Assembly (NCBI GenBank): GCA_021294835.1
Contig: JAJTDF010000017.1
Location: 1-42,229, forward strand
From: Planctomycetaceae bacterium
GTDB lineage: Bacteria > Planctomycetota > Phycisphaerae > Phycisphaerales > UBA1924
DNA: 42,229 bases
Direction: 5' to 3'
Shown in pieces: positions 17,352-26,240 of the stretch. The notes beneath the pieces were generated by a model. The model was not told the DNA's origin and did not search any database. It worked only from the letters and a program-made list of their open reading frames with translations. How positions within the stretch are numbered: the first letter of the stretch is position 1; each line of letters opens with the position of its first letter. Position numbers and translations under genes: made by a program.

Positions 17352-20300
17352 ATGTTCCGGACCCCCCGCCAGATCCTCCGCTCCGCCGCCGCCCAGTTCC
17401 CCGCATGCCTCCCCGCCTCCGCCCAGCACGCTCTGGTCGAACAGCTCGAAGCCCGCAAGCTCCTGTCCGGCAGCTACGGCGGAGCCTTCCGAATCGGCTC
17501 TGATGATTCGCGGGGCGAGTTTGAAGACGAGCAGGAGCAGGGGGGCGCCATCGTCGTCGACGCCGCCGGCAACACCTACCTCGCCATTGACTTCAGGGGC
17601 ACCGCCGATGTCGACCCCCGACCCGGCAGCACCTTCAATGTGACCAGCTCCGTCGAACGCGCCACCGCCATCGTCAAGTACGACGCCAACCGCGTCCCCG
17701 TCTGGGCCGTCGTCCTGGATGCCGAGGCTGATGACGAGGCAGAGGGCCTCGCCGTCGACGCCTCCGGCAACGTCTTCTTCGCCGGCCGCTTCCGGGGCGT
17801 TGCTGATCTCAACCCCGGGCCCGGCGTCCAGAGCGAAACCTCCAGCGACAGCGCCCGGCGCCGCTCCGCCTTTGTGCTCAAGCTCGATTCGGGCGGCGTC
17901 TTCCAGTGGGCCAAGGTGTTCCGGGGCGACCGCAGCATCGAAGCCCACAGCCTCGCCGTCACCCCCGGCGGCGGCGTCGTCCTTGCCGGCCGCTTCGAAG
18001 GCACCGCCGATTTCGACCCCGGGGCCGGCGTCGCCAATCGCACCAGTCTCGCGGAACTCGAAGTCGGGCCGCCCGATGACACCGAAGACGGCAATGGCTT
18101 TGTCGTCAGTCTCTCCCCCGCCGGCGAGTTCCTCTGGGTCAGCGTCATGACCGGCACTGGCTTTGTCATGCCGCTTGATGTCGCCGTCGGCCCCGATGGT
18201 CAGGTTGCCGTCGGCGGCGTGTTTCAGGGAACCATCGACTTCGATGCCTCCGGCCCCGCCGCCGCGTTGACCAGCAACAACGCAAGCATGGACGGCTTCG
18301 TCATGCTTCTTGGCCCCGACGGGCTGCTCAACTGGGTGAAGCAACTTGGCGGCAGTCAGGGGGAACTCACCGAGGATGGCCCGACCGAAGGCGTGCTCTC
18401 CGTCGCCATCGGCGACGCCGGGCAGGTCATCGCCGGCGGCCGCTTCCTTGGCACCGTGGACTTCGACCCCGGCACCCTCATCGTCAACCTCGTCTCTTCC
18501 GGCGGCGCCGGCAAGTCCGACGGCTTCGTCGCCAAACTCGGTGACGACGGCTCCCTGGGCTGGGCCCGCAAGTACGGCGGCGGCGGTTCCGAAGCCGTCA
18601 CCTGCATCTCTATTGACGACAGCGGAGCCGTCTATTTCGGCGGCGATTTCAGTTCCAGTATGGACGTCGATCCCGGCTCTGCGACCGCCACGCTGACCAG
18701 CGCCGGTCGCGATGACATCTTCATCGGCCGCATTGATGGCAACGGCACGCACCGCTGGGGCCGCCGCATCGGCGGATCCGGCGAGGACTCCCTCCGCGAC
18801 CTGACCGTTGACGACAACGGACGCGTGGTCAGCACCGGCTCGTTCACCGGCACCGTGGACTTCGACCCCGGCGCCGCATCTGCTCCGCTGACCGCCGCCG
18901 CCCCCGCCGCCGCCGCAGGCACCGACATCTTCGTCGCCACGCTCGTTCAGGACGGTCAGTCCTTCATCTCCGCCACCATCGCCGGCGTCGAGACCGCCAT
19001 GGCCGAAACCTCCTCCGGCACGCCGTCGGTCGGCGTCGTTCGCTTTGGCCGAACCGGCCCGGCCGGCGCGGCTCTCCGCATGAACTTCACCCTCGTCGGC
19101 ACCGCCGTCCGCGGGTCCGACTACCTCCTCCGCGTCGACGGCGTTATCCTGCCCGCCTCCCAGCGCTTCGTGGACTTCGCCGCCGGCCAGACCGCCATCG
19201 ATCTGGAGATCATCCCCGTCGATGATTCCGCCGTCGAGAACGGGGAGACGGTCATCGTCACCCTCGCTTCCTCAGCGCAGTACGGCCTGCCTCCCGCGCC
19301 CGAGCGGTCCGTCACGGTCACCCTGGCCGACAACGAGCCCCGCCTGAGCATCCTCGCCGCTGACGCCGCCGCCGCCGAAACCAGTTCCGGTCAGCCGGCC
19401 GATCAGGGACGCTTCCAGATCATCCGCACAGGCAACTCCGGACCGCTGACCGTCAACCTCAGCCGCTCAGGCGGCGCCGCCTACGGAACCGACTACCGCT
19501 TCGAGATCCAAGGCGTGCCGCTCCCGGCCAGCCAGCGCACCGTCACCCTGGCCCAGGGCCAGTCCTCGCTCGAAATCACGGTCGTCATCCTCAATGATGC
19601 TGCTGTCGAGAACGCCGAGTCAGTCATCCTCAGCCTCGCCTCCGGCGCTGGCTACGGTCTCTCCGCCGATCGCACCGCCGCCGTCTCCATCGCTGACAAC
19701 GAGTCCACCGTCTCCTTCGAGAGCCTTGGCAGCCTCACCGCCTCCGAGTCCGGCGCCCCGGCCGTATTCGGCGTCCGTCGCAGCGGCGATACCGACTACC
19801 CGCTCACCGTCCAGCTTTCCCGATCCGGATCCGCGACTTTCGGCGGCACCCAGGCCGACTTCGCTCTCACCGTCAACGGAGCGTCCGTCCCGTCAGACCT
19901 CCGCATCACCATTCCCGCCGGTCAGACCTCAACCGTCGTCACCGTTCAGCCTGCCCAGGACAGCCGGGTCGAAGGCACTGAGCCGTTGTTCTTCAGTCTC
20001 GCCAGTCACTCCGCCTACCGCCTGCCCGCAGATCGCCAGATTGCCCTGAGCATCCTCGACGATGAACCCCAGGTCATCATCGACTCGGCCGTCTCCAGCA
20101 TCAGCGAGGCCGGCGTCACTTCGCAGTCGGCCATCGTCCTCCGCCGCATCGGCGATCGATCCCAGCCGCTCACCGTGGACTTCTCGCTCTCCGGCACCGC
20201 CACCCCCGGCGTTGACTACGTCGCCTGGGGCTTCAACTCCGTCACCTTCCCGGCCAACCAGGAGACCCTCTCCATCCCCCTGTCCACCCTGCGGGACAAC

Positions 20301-20792
20301 CGCAACGAGGCCGCCGAGACCCTCATCTTCACCCTCCGGCCCGATTCTTCCTACGCCCTCTCTTCCGATCTGGCCCGGCAGCGCGCCACCATCTCCATCA
20401 CCAATGGCGCTGCCGGCGAGGGCGTGAGTCTGGCCATCGCTTCCGTGACCGCACCGGTCCGGACCTTCTCGCTGACCCGCAGCGACTCATCGGTATCCAT
20501 CGCCGCCGTTGTTCGCAACACCGGTTCAGCCCCTTTCAGCGGGCCGCTCACCGCATCGCTGCTGCTCTCCCGCTCCCCCGATGGCGCCGAACCTCAGATC
20601 GTCGGCGAGGCCGTCCCCTTCCCCAACCGCACCATCGCCGCTGACGGCTCCACAACCGTCTCGTTCTCCTTCGATCCCGATGATGTGGCGTTCACCCAGA
20701 CCGGCGTGTGGTACACCATCATCCGCATCAGCGGCAACGGGCAGAACCTCCAGTGGATCTCCCCGCTGGCCAACGTGACCACCGTCGCCTGA
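17352..20792 (+). CDS. Giant LEPR-XLL surface protein: propeller, Calx-beta repeats, CARDB-like tail
   Basis: Predicted surface protein of about 1146 aa. The N-terminus carries a planctomycete LEPR-XLL-type element, here VEQLEARKLLSG, preceded by a basic/hydrophobic stretch. Residues ~45-540 contain seven repeats of a propeller-type motif (GTADFDPGAG and variants: DVDPRPG, DLNPGPG, DFDASG, DFDPGT, DVDPGS, DFDPGA), suggesting one seven-bladed propeller. Four Calx-beta domains follow (about 540-1020), recognisable by GSDYL/GTDYR/GVDYV turns and by acidic ends near ADNE or LDDE that would bind calcium. The last ~120 residues look like a CARDB/adhesion domain (VRNTGSAPFSGPL). It lacks the dockerin tail of its neighbours. 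ATG 17352 puts the LEPR-XLL element near residue 35; GGAG is about 10 nt upstream. Confidence 0.85.
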   Translation: MFRTPRQILRSAAAQFPACLPASAQHALVEQLEARKLLSGSYGGAFRIGSDDSRGEFEDEQEQGGAIVVDAAGNTYLAIDFRGTADVDPRPGSTFNVTSSVERATAIVKYDANRVPVWAVVLDAEADDEAEGLAVDASGNVFFAGRFRGVADLNPGPGVQSETSSDSARRRSAFVLKLDSGGVFQWAKVFRGDRSIEAHSLAVTPGGGVVLAGRFEGTADFDPGAGVANRTSLAELEVGPPDDTEDGNGFVVSLSPAGEFLWVSVMTGTGFVMPLDVAVGPDGQVAVGGVFQGTIDFDASGPAAALTSNNASMDGFVMLLGPDGLLNWVKQLGGSQGELTEDGPTEGVLSVAIGDAGQVIAGGRFLGTVDFDPGTLIVNLVSSGGAGKSDGFVAKLGDDGSLGWARKYGGGGSEAVTCISIDDSGAVYFGGDFSSSMDVDPGSATATLTSAGRDDIFIGRIDGNGTHRWGRRIGGSGEDSLRDLTVDDNGRVVSTGSFTGTVDFDPGAASAPLTAAAPAAAAGTDIFVATLVQDGQSFISATIAGVETAMAETSSGTPSVGVVRFGRTGPAGAALRMNFTLVGTAVRGSDYLLRVDGVILPASQRFVDFAAGQTAIDLEIIPVDDSAVENGETVIVTLASSAQYGLPPAPERSVTVTLADNEPRLSILAADAAAAETSSGQPADQGRFQIIRTGNSGPLTVNLSRSGGAAYGTDYRFEIQGVPLPASQRTVTLAQGQSSLEITVVILNDAAVENAESVILSLASGAGYGLSADRTAAVSIADNESTVSFESLGSLTASESGAPAVFGVRRSGDTDYPLTVQLSRSGSATFGGTQADFALTVNGASVPSDLRITIPAGQTSTVVTVQPAQDSRVEGTEPLFFSLASHSAYRLPADRQIALSILDDEPQVIIDSAVSSISEAGVTSQSAIVLRRIGDRSQPLTVDFSLSGTATPGVDYVAWGFNSVTFPANQETLSIPLSTLRDNRNEAAETLIFTLRPDSSYALSSDLARQRATISITNGAAGEGVSLAIASVTAPVRTFSLTRSDSSVSIAAVVRNTGSAPFSGPLTASLLLSRSPDGAEPQIVGEAVPFPNRTIAADGSTTVSFSFDPDDVAFTQTGVWYTIIRISGNGQNLQWISPLANVTTVA

Positions 20793-20845
20793 TCGCAGCC
20801 GACCGACGTTCCCCGCCCTCCGACTGAACCCTTCGGCCATCACTC

Positions 20846-20872
20846 GCACGCCTGCCCTCCGGCCAGGCGTGC
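20846..20872. terminator. Hairpin between convergent genes, probable bidirectional terminator
   Basis: A perfect 9-bp stem (GCACGCCTG at 20846-20854, CAGGCGTGC at 20864-20872) with a 9-nt loop lies 54 bp after the plus-strand stop and 7 bp after the minus-strand stop. The plus-strand tail reads GGTGCTTT, a weak T-run, so termination may be incomplete or need Rho. Confidence 0.55.
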
Positions 20873-20878
20873 GGTGCT

Positions 20879-22594
20879 TTACGGGCACCCGCTCGCGAAC
20901 GAGTTGATGTACGCCGTGAAGTCGTCCCCGGTCACCAGTCCGTCGGGAATCGGCGTCCCGCCGATGCTCACCAGATCCGCCAGCGGGCTCCCGCTGGCAA
21001 ACACGCTGATGAAGAACACAAAGTCGTCGCCGGTAAGCAGCCCGTCGCCCGGCAGCGTGCCGCCGATGCTCACCAGATCCGCCAGGCACCCCGTCCCGGT
21101 GATCGCAAAGTCCCCGGTCATTGTGTCGCTGCCGGTCCGGCCCTCCGCGTCCCTCGCCGTGATGCGGAACCGCGCCGTCGTCGTGTTCAGATTCGGCACC
21201 GTCCACAGCAGCCCCGAGCTGTCCGGCACGTTCGACCGGATCGGCGTCCATGTCGTCCCGGAGTCCAGCGACAACTCCAGATCCACCCCCGTCACCTGCA
21301 CGTCGTCGTCGGTCAGCCAGCGAACATCAAACGTCGACCCCGCCGACAGGCTCGCCCCCGGCAGAGGCTCCTGCATCACCGCCGTCGGGTTCAGCCCGCC
21401 CCGATGCCGCGGCACATGCATCACGATGCAGTGCATCACCCCCGCAAGCGTCACCAACGACTGCGAGTTGATCTGCACCACCGTCTTGCCCGGCAACGCC
21501 CCCTGCACCACCGCCAGCGCCTGCGCGTTCAGCGGCGCAACCGTCGTGTTCGTGTAACTCGGCAGCAGCACCAGATCGTTGCAGAGCACCATGTTGGTGT
21601 AGGTGTAGTGCACCCCGCTCACCGACCTCGACGGCGTCCGGAACACCTGGTACCCCCGCGCCGCCATCGTTACCGCCGCCTGGTCACAGATCACATCCTG
21701 GACCGACCCCACGTTGTTCGGCCAGTCCGCGATGATCACCTTGTCATCCGCGATCACCTGCATCCACATGTCGATGTGCTGCGTCGCGTCCACCGTCGTG
21801 GGGAAAGGTTCAAACAGCAGCGTGTTCACCCCCTGGAACGTCTGCCACCGCGCGATCACCGCTGCCTCCCGCGCCGCCTGCGTCGTCCCCAGCCCCAGGT
21901 TCTCGTTGACGATCAGCCGGCTCGCATACCCCCGCCCGATGCTGTCCAGGTGGTAGTTCCCGCCGCCGTGCGTCATCCCCAGGTTGTACAGGAAGTGCCG
22001 CTTGAACTGCCCGAACCCAACCGGAAAGCTGTCGTCGCTCACCCGCGAGGTCACGTTGTACCGGTGGTCCACGATCGTCCGCACATTCCCTTCAAACACG
22101 TACCTCGGTCCATAGTCGCGGATCCAGATCGTGTCCGTTGTCCGCACCACCGGACGCACCTTGTCCATGTTCGCGCCGCCCGCGGCAATGGTCGGCAATG
22201 CCGAGGTCTGCTCCGCCGTCGTGTCAAACACCACATACGCGATCGCGTCGCCCGTCGTGGTGATGTGCCGTATCATCTGCACCTGAACCGCGTTCAGTGT
22301 GCTGCCGCCCTCCCACGCAAACAAAATGCCCTCCATCGGCGCATATTCGCCCGGGCATGTCACCGTCCGCCTCGGCTGGGTCGGCGCTGCATCCGGCTCG
22401 GTCAGCGGGCCTTGCGCCGCCATCCACGCCCTCTCTGTCGCCGTCGCATTCCGGGTCACCGGCACGCCCTCGGGGTACTCCGGACGGTCCGGTGCGCCGC
22501 CGGTCGCTGCGGCCGTTCCCGCCATCGCCGCCAGAGTCGCCAGCGATGCCAGCCCCGCCCGCACCCCGCTCACAGCCAAACTGTTCCTCGTCAT
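20879..22594 (-). CDS. Secreted agmatine deiminase-family protein with GC-type dockerin tail
   Basis: Exported protein of about 571 aa with the fold of agmatine/peptidylarginine deiminases (PAD_porph type), which hydrolyse guanidino groups to ureido groups plus ammonia. A signal peptide (LASLATLAAMAGTAAATGG) precedes the catalytic region. Active-site motifs are present: WIRDYGP (about 156), THGGGNYHLD, HIDMWM (about His273) and the nucleophile in GVMHCIVMH (about Cys389). A beta-sandwich of about 90 residues follows, then two dockerin-like units, the last ending GCP. Cytosolic agmatine deiminases are about 350 aa and lack signal peptide and tail, so an extracellular peptide- or agmatine-directed role is inferred. 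ATG 22594 has GGAG 6 nt upstream. Confidence 0.85.
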   Translation of the reverse strand: MTRNSLAVSGVRAGLASLATLAAMAGTAAATGGAPDRPEYPEGVPVTRNATATERAWMAAQGPLTEPDAAPTQPRRTVTCPGEYAPMEGILFAWEGGSTLNAVQVQMIRHITTTGDAIAYVVFDTTAEQTSALPTIAAGGANMDKVRPVVRTTDTIWIRDYGPRYVFEGNVRTIVDHRYNVTSRVSDDSFPVGFGQFKRHFLYNLGMTHGGGNYHLDSIGRGYASRLIVNENLGLGTTQAAREAAVIARWQTFQGVNTLLFEPFPTTVDATQHIDMWMQVIADDKVIIADWPNNVGSVQDVICDQAAVTMAARGYQVFRTPSRSVSGVHYTYTNMVLCNDLVLLPSYTNTTVAPLNAQALAVVQGALPGKTVVQINSQSLVTLAGVMHCIVMHVPRHRGGLNPTAVMQEPLPGASLSAGSTFDVRWLTDDDVQVTGVDLELSLDSGTTWTPIRSNVPDSSGLLWTVPNLNTTTARFRITARDAEGRTGSDTMTGDFAITGTGCLADLVSIGGTLPGDGLLTGDDFVFFISVFASGSPLADLVSIGGTPIPDGLVTGDDFTAYINSFASGCP

Positions 22595-22635
22595 CTCATG
22601 CTCCACTTGTTCCGCGTGTCGTTCTGCGGGCCAAC

Positions 22636-22680
22636 GTCTGCCGCCAAGGTCTGCCGCCAAGGTCTGCCGCCAAGGTCTGC
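22636..22680. repeat. 13-bp tandem repeat upstream of the deiminase gene
   Basis: GTCTGCCGCCAAG occurs three times head to tail (22636-22648, 22649-22661, 22662-22674), followed by a partial GTCTGC. On the coding strand it reads as regularly spaced TTGGCGGC. It lies 40-85 bp upstream of ATG 22594, where an operator would be. It may bind a regulator as iterons or be a slippage product. Confidence 0.65.
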
Positions 22681-22768
22681 GCAAGAACAGCCAGGGGCGC
22701 CGCCGGCCGCGTTGTTCGCGGCATACCCGGACGCCGCCGGACGTTGATCCGGAAAACTGTCTCCGCGG

Positions 22769-24604
22769 TTACGGGCACCCGGTCGCAAAGGCGTTGATGT
22801 ACGCCACAAAGTCATCGCCGGTCACCGTGCCGTCGCCGGGTGTGCCGCCGCCCACCGAGGCCACGTCGGCCAGCGTGTCCGCACCTGCGAACGCGTTGAT
22901 GAATGCCACAAAGTCGTCGCCCGTGAGGGCGCCGTCCCGGGGTGGCTGCCCGCCCACGCTCACGACGTCCGCCACGCACGGCGGCGTCACGTTGCTCAGC
23001 AGCCACGTGCGGGCCGCCGCCGCATTGACCAGACCGTGCCCGAACAGGTCGTCCCTGCCCGGGGTGCCCAGGTCCGTCGCCGTCACCTCCATCGCCTGCC
23101 GGATCTGCGCCGGCGTCGCATTGCCCGGTCCGACCGACGACACCAGCAACGCCGCCACGCCCGCCACGTGCGGGCAGGCCATCGACGTGCCGCTCAGATT
23201 GGCGTACAGCGGGCCCGCCGCCGCCGTCACGCTCACGCTGGCGAAGGTGCCCGCAGGCCTCGCCTGCAGGTCATCCCCATCCGTCTGCGACACGCCCACC
23301 ACCGGAATGCTCACTGTCTGGTTCAACGCACCGTTGAACAGTCCGCCCGCGTCATTGCTGATGATCACCGCAATCGCCCCCGCCGCCACCGCGTTGTTCA
23401 CCTTGGTGCGGAAGCTGTAGCGGTTGCCGTTCGCGTCCGTCCCGCCCCGCCGGATGTGCGCCACCTTCCCCGACACGCTCGCCGGGAAGTCCGCCGCCGT
23501 GCCGCCGAAGCCGCAGAACACCACCTCCGCCAGAACATCGCCCGTCCCCGATCCGCTCAGGATCGCGGACGGGCGCGTCACGCCCGCCCACTCCGCCTGG
23601 CTGGTCAGACTGGAAGCTGTGATCGACGGCACCGTCGAAAGAACGCCCACCCCCGGAGCCGACAGCGAGATCGTCGGCCCGAAGTTCGAGAAACTCGCCC
23701 GGTTCTGCGACGAGTCGATCGCCGCCACCGAGATCACCCCGGGGTACGACGCCGGGTACGACGGCACATCGGTGTTCGAGTTGCCCGCCGCCGCCACCAC
23801 CACCACGCCCGCGCTCACCGCCGCAGCGCACGCGTCCGCAAACGCCTGGTCAAACCCGCCCCCGCCCAGCGACATGCTGATCACGTGCGCGTTGTTCGTC
23901 ACCGCCCACTGAATCCCCGCGATGATCCCCGACGTCGACCCTGAACCCCCGTCCGACAGCACCTTGCCGATCAGCAGTGTCGCCTGCGGAGCCACCCCGA
24001 TCACGCCCTCGTCGTTGTCCACCGCCAGCACCGTTCCCGAGCAGTGCGTGCCGTGACGGTTCCCGTCCTGCACCGGCTGACCGGAGATAAAACTCTCCGC
24101 AGCCGCCGGAGCCGGCAGGTCCGGGTGCGATAGGTCCACCCCGGTGTCCAGCACCGCCACCCTCGCGCCGCTCCCGCGCGATCCGCTCCACGCCGCCGCC
24201 GCGTTGACCATCCCGATGCCATAGGGCTGCGTCTCCGCCATCGCCCGATGCATCATGTCCAGTTCCGCGTATCGCACCGCCGGGTGCGCGTTCAGAGCCT
24301 TGTGCGCTGCCTCCAGCCCGCCCTCAGGAACTTCAATGTTGTACAGGTCCGGCACCAGCGTGTACGCCTGCATCACCCGCCCGCCCACCGCGGTCACCGC
24401 AGCCTGGCGAACCACCTCCGCCGTGCCCGCGGCAAACCGCACCAGCAGTTGCCTCGGGTGAAACTCCAGATCATCCGGCCCATCGGTCGTATACACGAAT
24501 ACATCCGGCGTTACCGCCACGTCCACCTTGGCGTTCGCCCCGTCCGCAACCCCCACACCAGAGGCCAGCCCCGTAGCCGCTACGACAGACAGCACTCGAT
24601 GCAT
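22769..24604 (-). CDS. Subtilisin-like S8 peptidase with GC-type dockerin tail
   Basis: Secreted serine protease of 611 aa. A signal peptide (LSVVAATGLASGVGVADG) is followed by an inhibitor_I9-like propeptide (RQLLVRFAAGT ... YNIEVPEG). The S8 domain carries the full triad: VLDTGVD (about Asp152), GNRHGTHCSGT (about His184) and SGTSMACPHVAG (about Ser472), with the oxyanion Asn in AAAGNSN. A protease-associated (PA) domain is inserted before the Ser (KVAHIRRGG ... AVIISNDAGG). Two dockerin-like units end the protein as TGCP. It would act outside the cell, either tethered or in a complex. AGGAG lies 6 nt before ATG 24604. Its gene precedes the deiminase gene on the same strand, separated by the 13-bp repeats. 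Confidence 0.92.
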   Translation of the reverse strand: MHRVLSVVAATGLASGVGVADGANAKVDVAVTPDVFVYTTDGPDDLEFHPRQLLVRFAAGTAEVVRQAAVTAVGGRVMQAYTLVPDLYNIEVPEGGLEAAHKALNAHPAVRYAELDMMHRAMAETQPYGIGMVNAAAAWSGSRGSGARVAVLDTGVDLSHPDLPAPAAAESFISGQPVQDGNRHGTHCSGTVLAVDNDEGVIGVAPQATLLIGKVLSDGGSGSTSGIIAGIQWAVTNNAHVISMSLGGGGFDQAFADACAAAVSAGVVVVAAAGNSNTDVPSYPASYPGVISVAAIDSSQNRASFSNFGPTISLSAPGVGVLSTVPSITASSLTSQAEWAGVTRPSAILSGSGTGDVLAEVVFCGFGGTAADFPASVSGKVAHIRRGGTDANGNRYSFRTKVNNAVAAGAIAVIISNDAGGLFNGALNQTVSIPVVGVSQTDGDDLQARPAGTFASVSVTAAAGPLYANLSGTSMACPHVAGVAALLVSSVGPGNATPAQIRQAMEVTATDLGTPGRDDLFGHGLVNAAAARTWLLSNVTPPCVADVVSVGGQPPRDGALTGDDFVAFINAFAGADTLADVASVGGGTPGDGTVTGDDFVAYINAFATGCP

Positions 24605-24836
24605 CGCAAACTCCTGGGCAATCAGGAAGACTCAACAGAACGCTCTGGCACACGCTCACATGGTGGACGAATGCCACCGCGCCGGGGTGAGACCGGCGGT
24701 CTCCTATACCACTCTGGACCCCGACAGGTTCCGTCCGCCTGACGAATTCCCAATGCCACGTGCATATGCGTCGCCCCAGGCGGGACAACCCCGCACCACA
24801 TTCTCCCGTCTTGTAACCCTCCACCCGCTCCGAGTA

Positions 24837-25865
24837 CTACGGGCACCCGCTCGCAAACGCGTTGATGAACGCGATGTAGTCGTCCCCGGTCACCAGCCCG
24901 TCCGGCGGCTGTTCCCCGCCCACTGCCACCACATCCGCCGCCTGCTCCGACCCAGCGAAGGCATTGATAAACGCGATCAGGTCGTCCCCGGTCACGATCC
25001 CGTCCGGTGGTTGCACCCCGCCTATCGCCACGATGTCCGCCGCGCACACGATCGGCAGTTCGATGCTCCCCCACAATAGAAACGGCATATCCACCGGCAC
25101 ATCCTCCGCCGCCGCCGGCTTCCCCGGATCGATCGCGTCCGCCCACATCCCGCCCCCGCTGGCCGGCCGAAACTGCCGCGAGTTCGCTCCGCTCCGCGTC
25201 CGCCGCCCCGGCAGTGTCAGCGGTGGCGCGAACGCCTCCCCCGTCCCGTCCGCCGTTCCCACCTGCCACTCGATCCAGTACGTTCCCGGCCCCAGCAGCA
25301 GTCCGCCCGTCGAGAGGTTGATCTGCCACACCGGCCGCAACCCGTTGGGTGTCGCCGCTGGCGATCCCACCGACGCGAAGATCCGGTATACGTGCATCGG
25401 CTCCGCCGATACCAGCCGATTCACGCTCAGATTCCCCCACAGAGGCATCGATCCTCTCTCTCCGGGCACCCCGTGCCACAGACGCACAGACCCCCAGTCG
25501 AACGGCGAAGACGTCGCCCCCGACGCTGGTCGATACGCAAATACCGACAGCGTCTGCACCCGGAACATCAACCCCGCCGGAACCACAAAGTCATCCGCGA
25601 AACTGAACGGCTGCCCCGCCTGCCTCACCGGCTGGCAACTGAACCCGCCGATGGAGTTCGTCTCCGTCCCCGAGATCGCCTGGGCTTCACTCCAGGTCCA
25701 CCCAGCCGGCGCCCGTATGCCGCTCGCCGAGATCGGCCCGCTTGACAATCCCGCGTCCGCATGGCTGCCAGAGTTCGAGTAGATCACCGTCTGATCTGCC
25801 GCCTGAACAGCGATCCCGAAGACCAGACAGGCGCAAAGGACGGTTGTTGAACGCAGAACACTCAT
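24837..25865 (-). CDS. GC-type dockerin-anchored secreted protein, function unknown
   Basis: Exported protein of about 342 aa. The signal peptide (STTVLCACLVFGIAVQAAD) leads into a beta-rich domain with segments such as FADDFVVPAGLMFRVQTLSVFAY and GTYWIEWQV. These resemble planctomycete extracellular proteins of unknown role that contain an ADDFVVP motif. No enzyme motif is seen. Two dockerin-like units follow (DIVAIGG, DGIVTGDDLIAFINAF; DVVAVGG, DGLVTGDDYIAFINAF), ending SGCP. The start could be ATG 25883 or 25865; neither has a Shine-Dalgarno site. It lies 232 bp upstream of the subtilase on the same strand. Confidence 0.75.
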   Translation of the reverse strand: MSVLRSTTVLCACLVFGIAVQAADQTVIYSNSGSHADAGLSSGPISASGIRAPAGWTWSEAQAISGTETNSIGGFSCQPVRQAGQPFSFADDFVVPAGLMFRVQTLSVFAYRPASGATSSPFDWGSVRLWHGVPGERGSMPLWGNLSVNRLVSAEPMHVYRIFASVGSPAATPNGLRPVWQINLSTGGLLLGPGTYWIEWQVGTADGTGEAFAPPLTLPGRRTRSGANSRQFRPASGGGMWADAIDPGKPAAAEDVPVDMPFLLWGSIELPIVCAADIVAIGGVQPPDGIVTGDDLIAFINAFAGSEQAADVVAVGGEQPPDGLVTGDDYIAFINAFASGCP

Positions 25866-26240
25866 GGCGAGGGCTCGACTCATTCCGCGGGTATCCCAAG
25901 GCAGTTGCGGCTGCCGACCCCCAAATCTTCCGATCCACGCGGCTGTGGCTCGGTCGCGGCTCCCGCCCCAGCCGGTCCGCCGCATTCGCCGCTCGTCCAC
26001 TCGTCCGGCAGCGCTGTTGGCCCGGCCGCCTTGGCTGCGGTGTGCGGTGGCCTTGCCGCTGCCGCACACGCCTCACCAGGCAACCGCGCACGGCCCGATC
26101 CCCAGGCCGTCACCCATCCCTCATGTTGCACCCTGCGTTGTGCCCGCCCGCGTCCTCGCGGCCTGAACCTTGCGGACAACAAATCAATGCTGCCAGTATG
26201 CCCGAGAACTCCGGCGATGCCAGTTTCTTTGGTGATTTCT
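25866..26240 (-). other. Intergenic, GC-rich
   Basis: About 375 bp between two minus-strand surface-protein genes. Open frames exist on both strands, but their translations are Arg/Pro/Ala-rich and unconvincing. I see no tRNA, repeat or intrinsic terminator. A somewhat AT-richer patch at 26175-26240 lies just after the PEP-CTERM gene stop. Confidence 0.3.

Noticed and set aside
17274..18752. 492-aa minus-strand ORF opposite the LEPR-XLL gene
   Set aside because: Low-complexity antisense translation; the repeats on the plus strand are clearly the coding ones.
21404..22747. 447-aa plus-strand ORF opposite the deiminase gene
   Set aside because: His/Arg/Pro-rich shadow frame with no domain.
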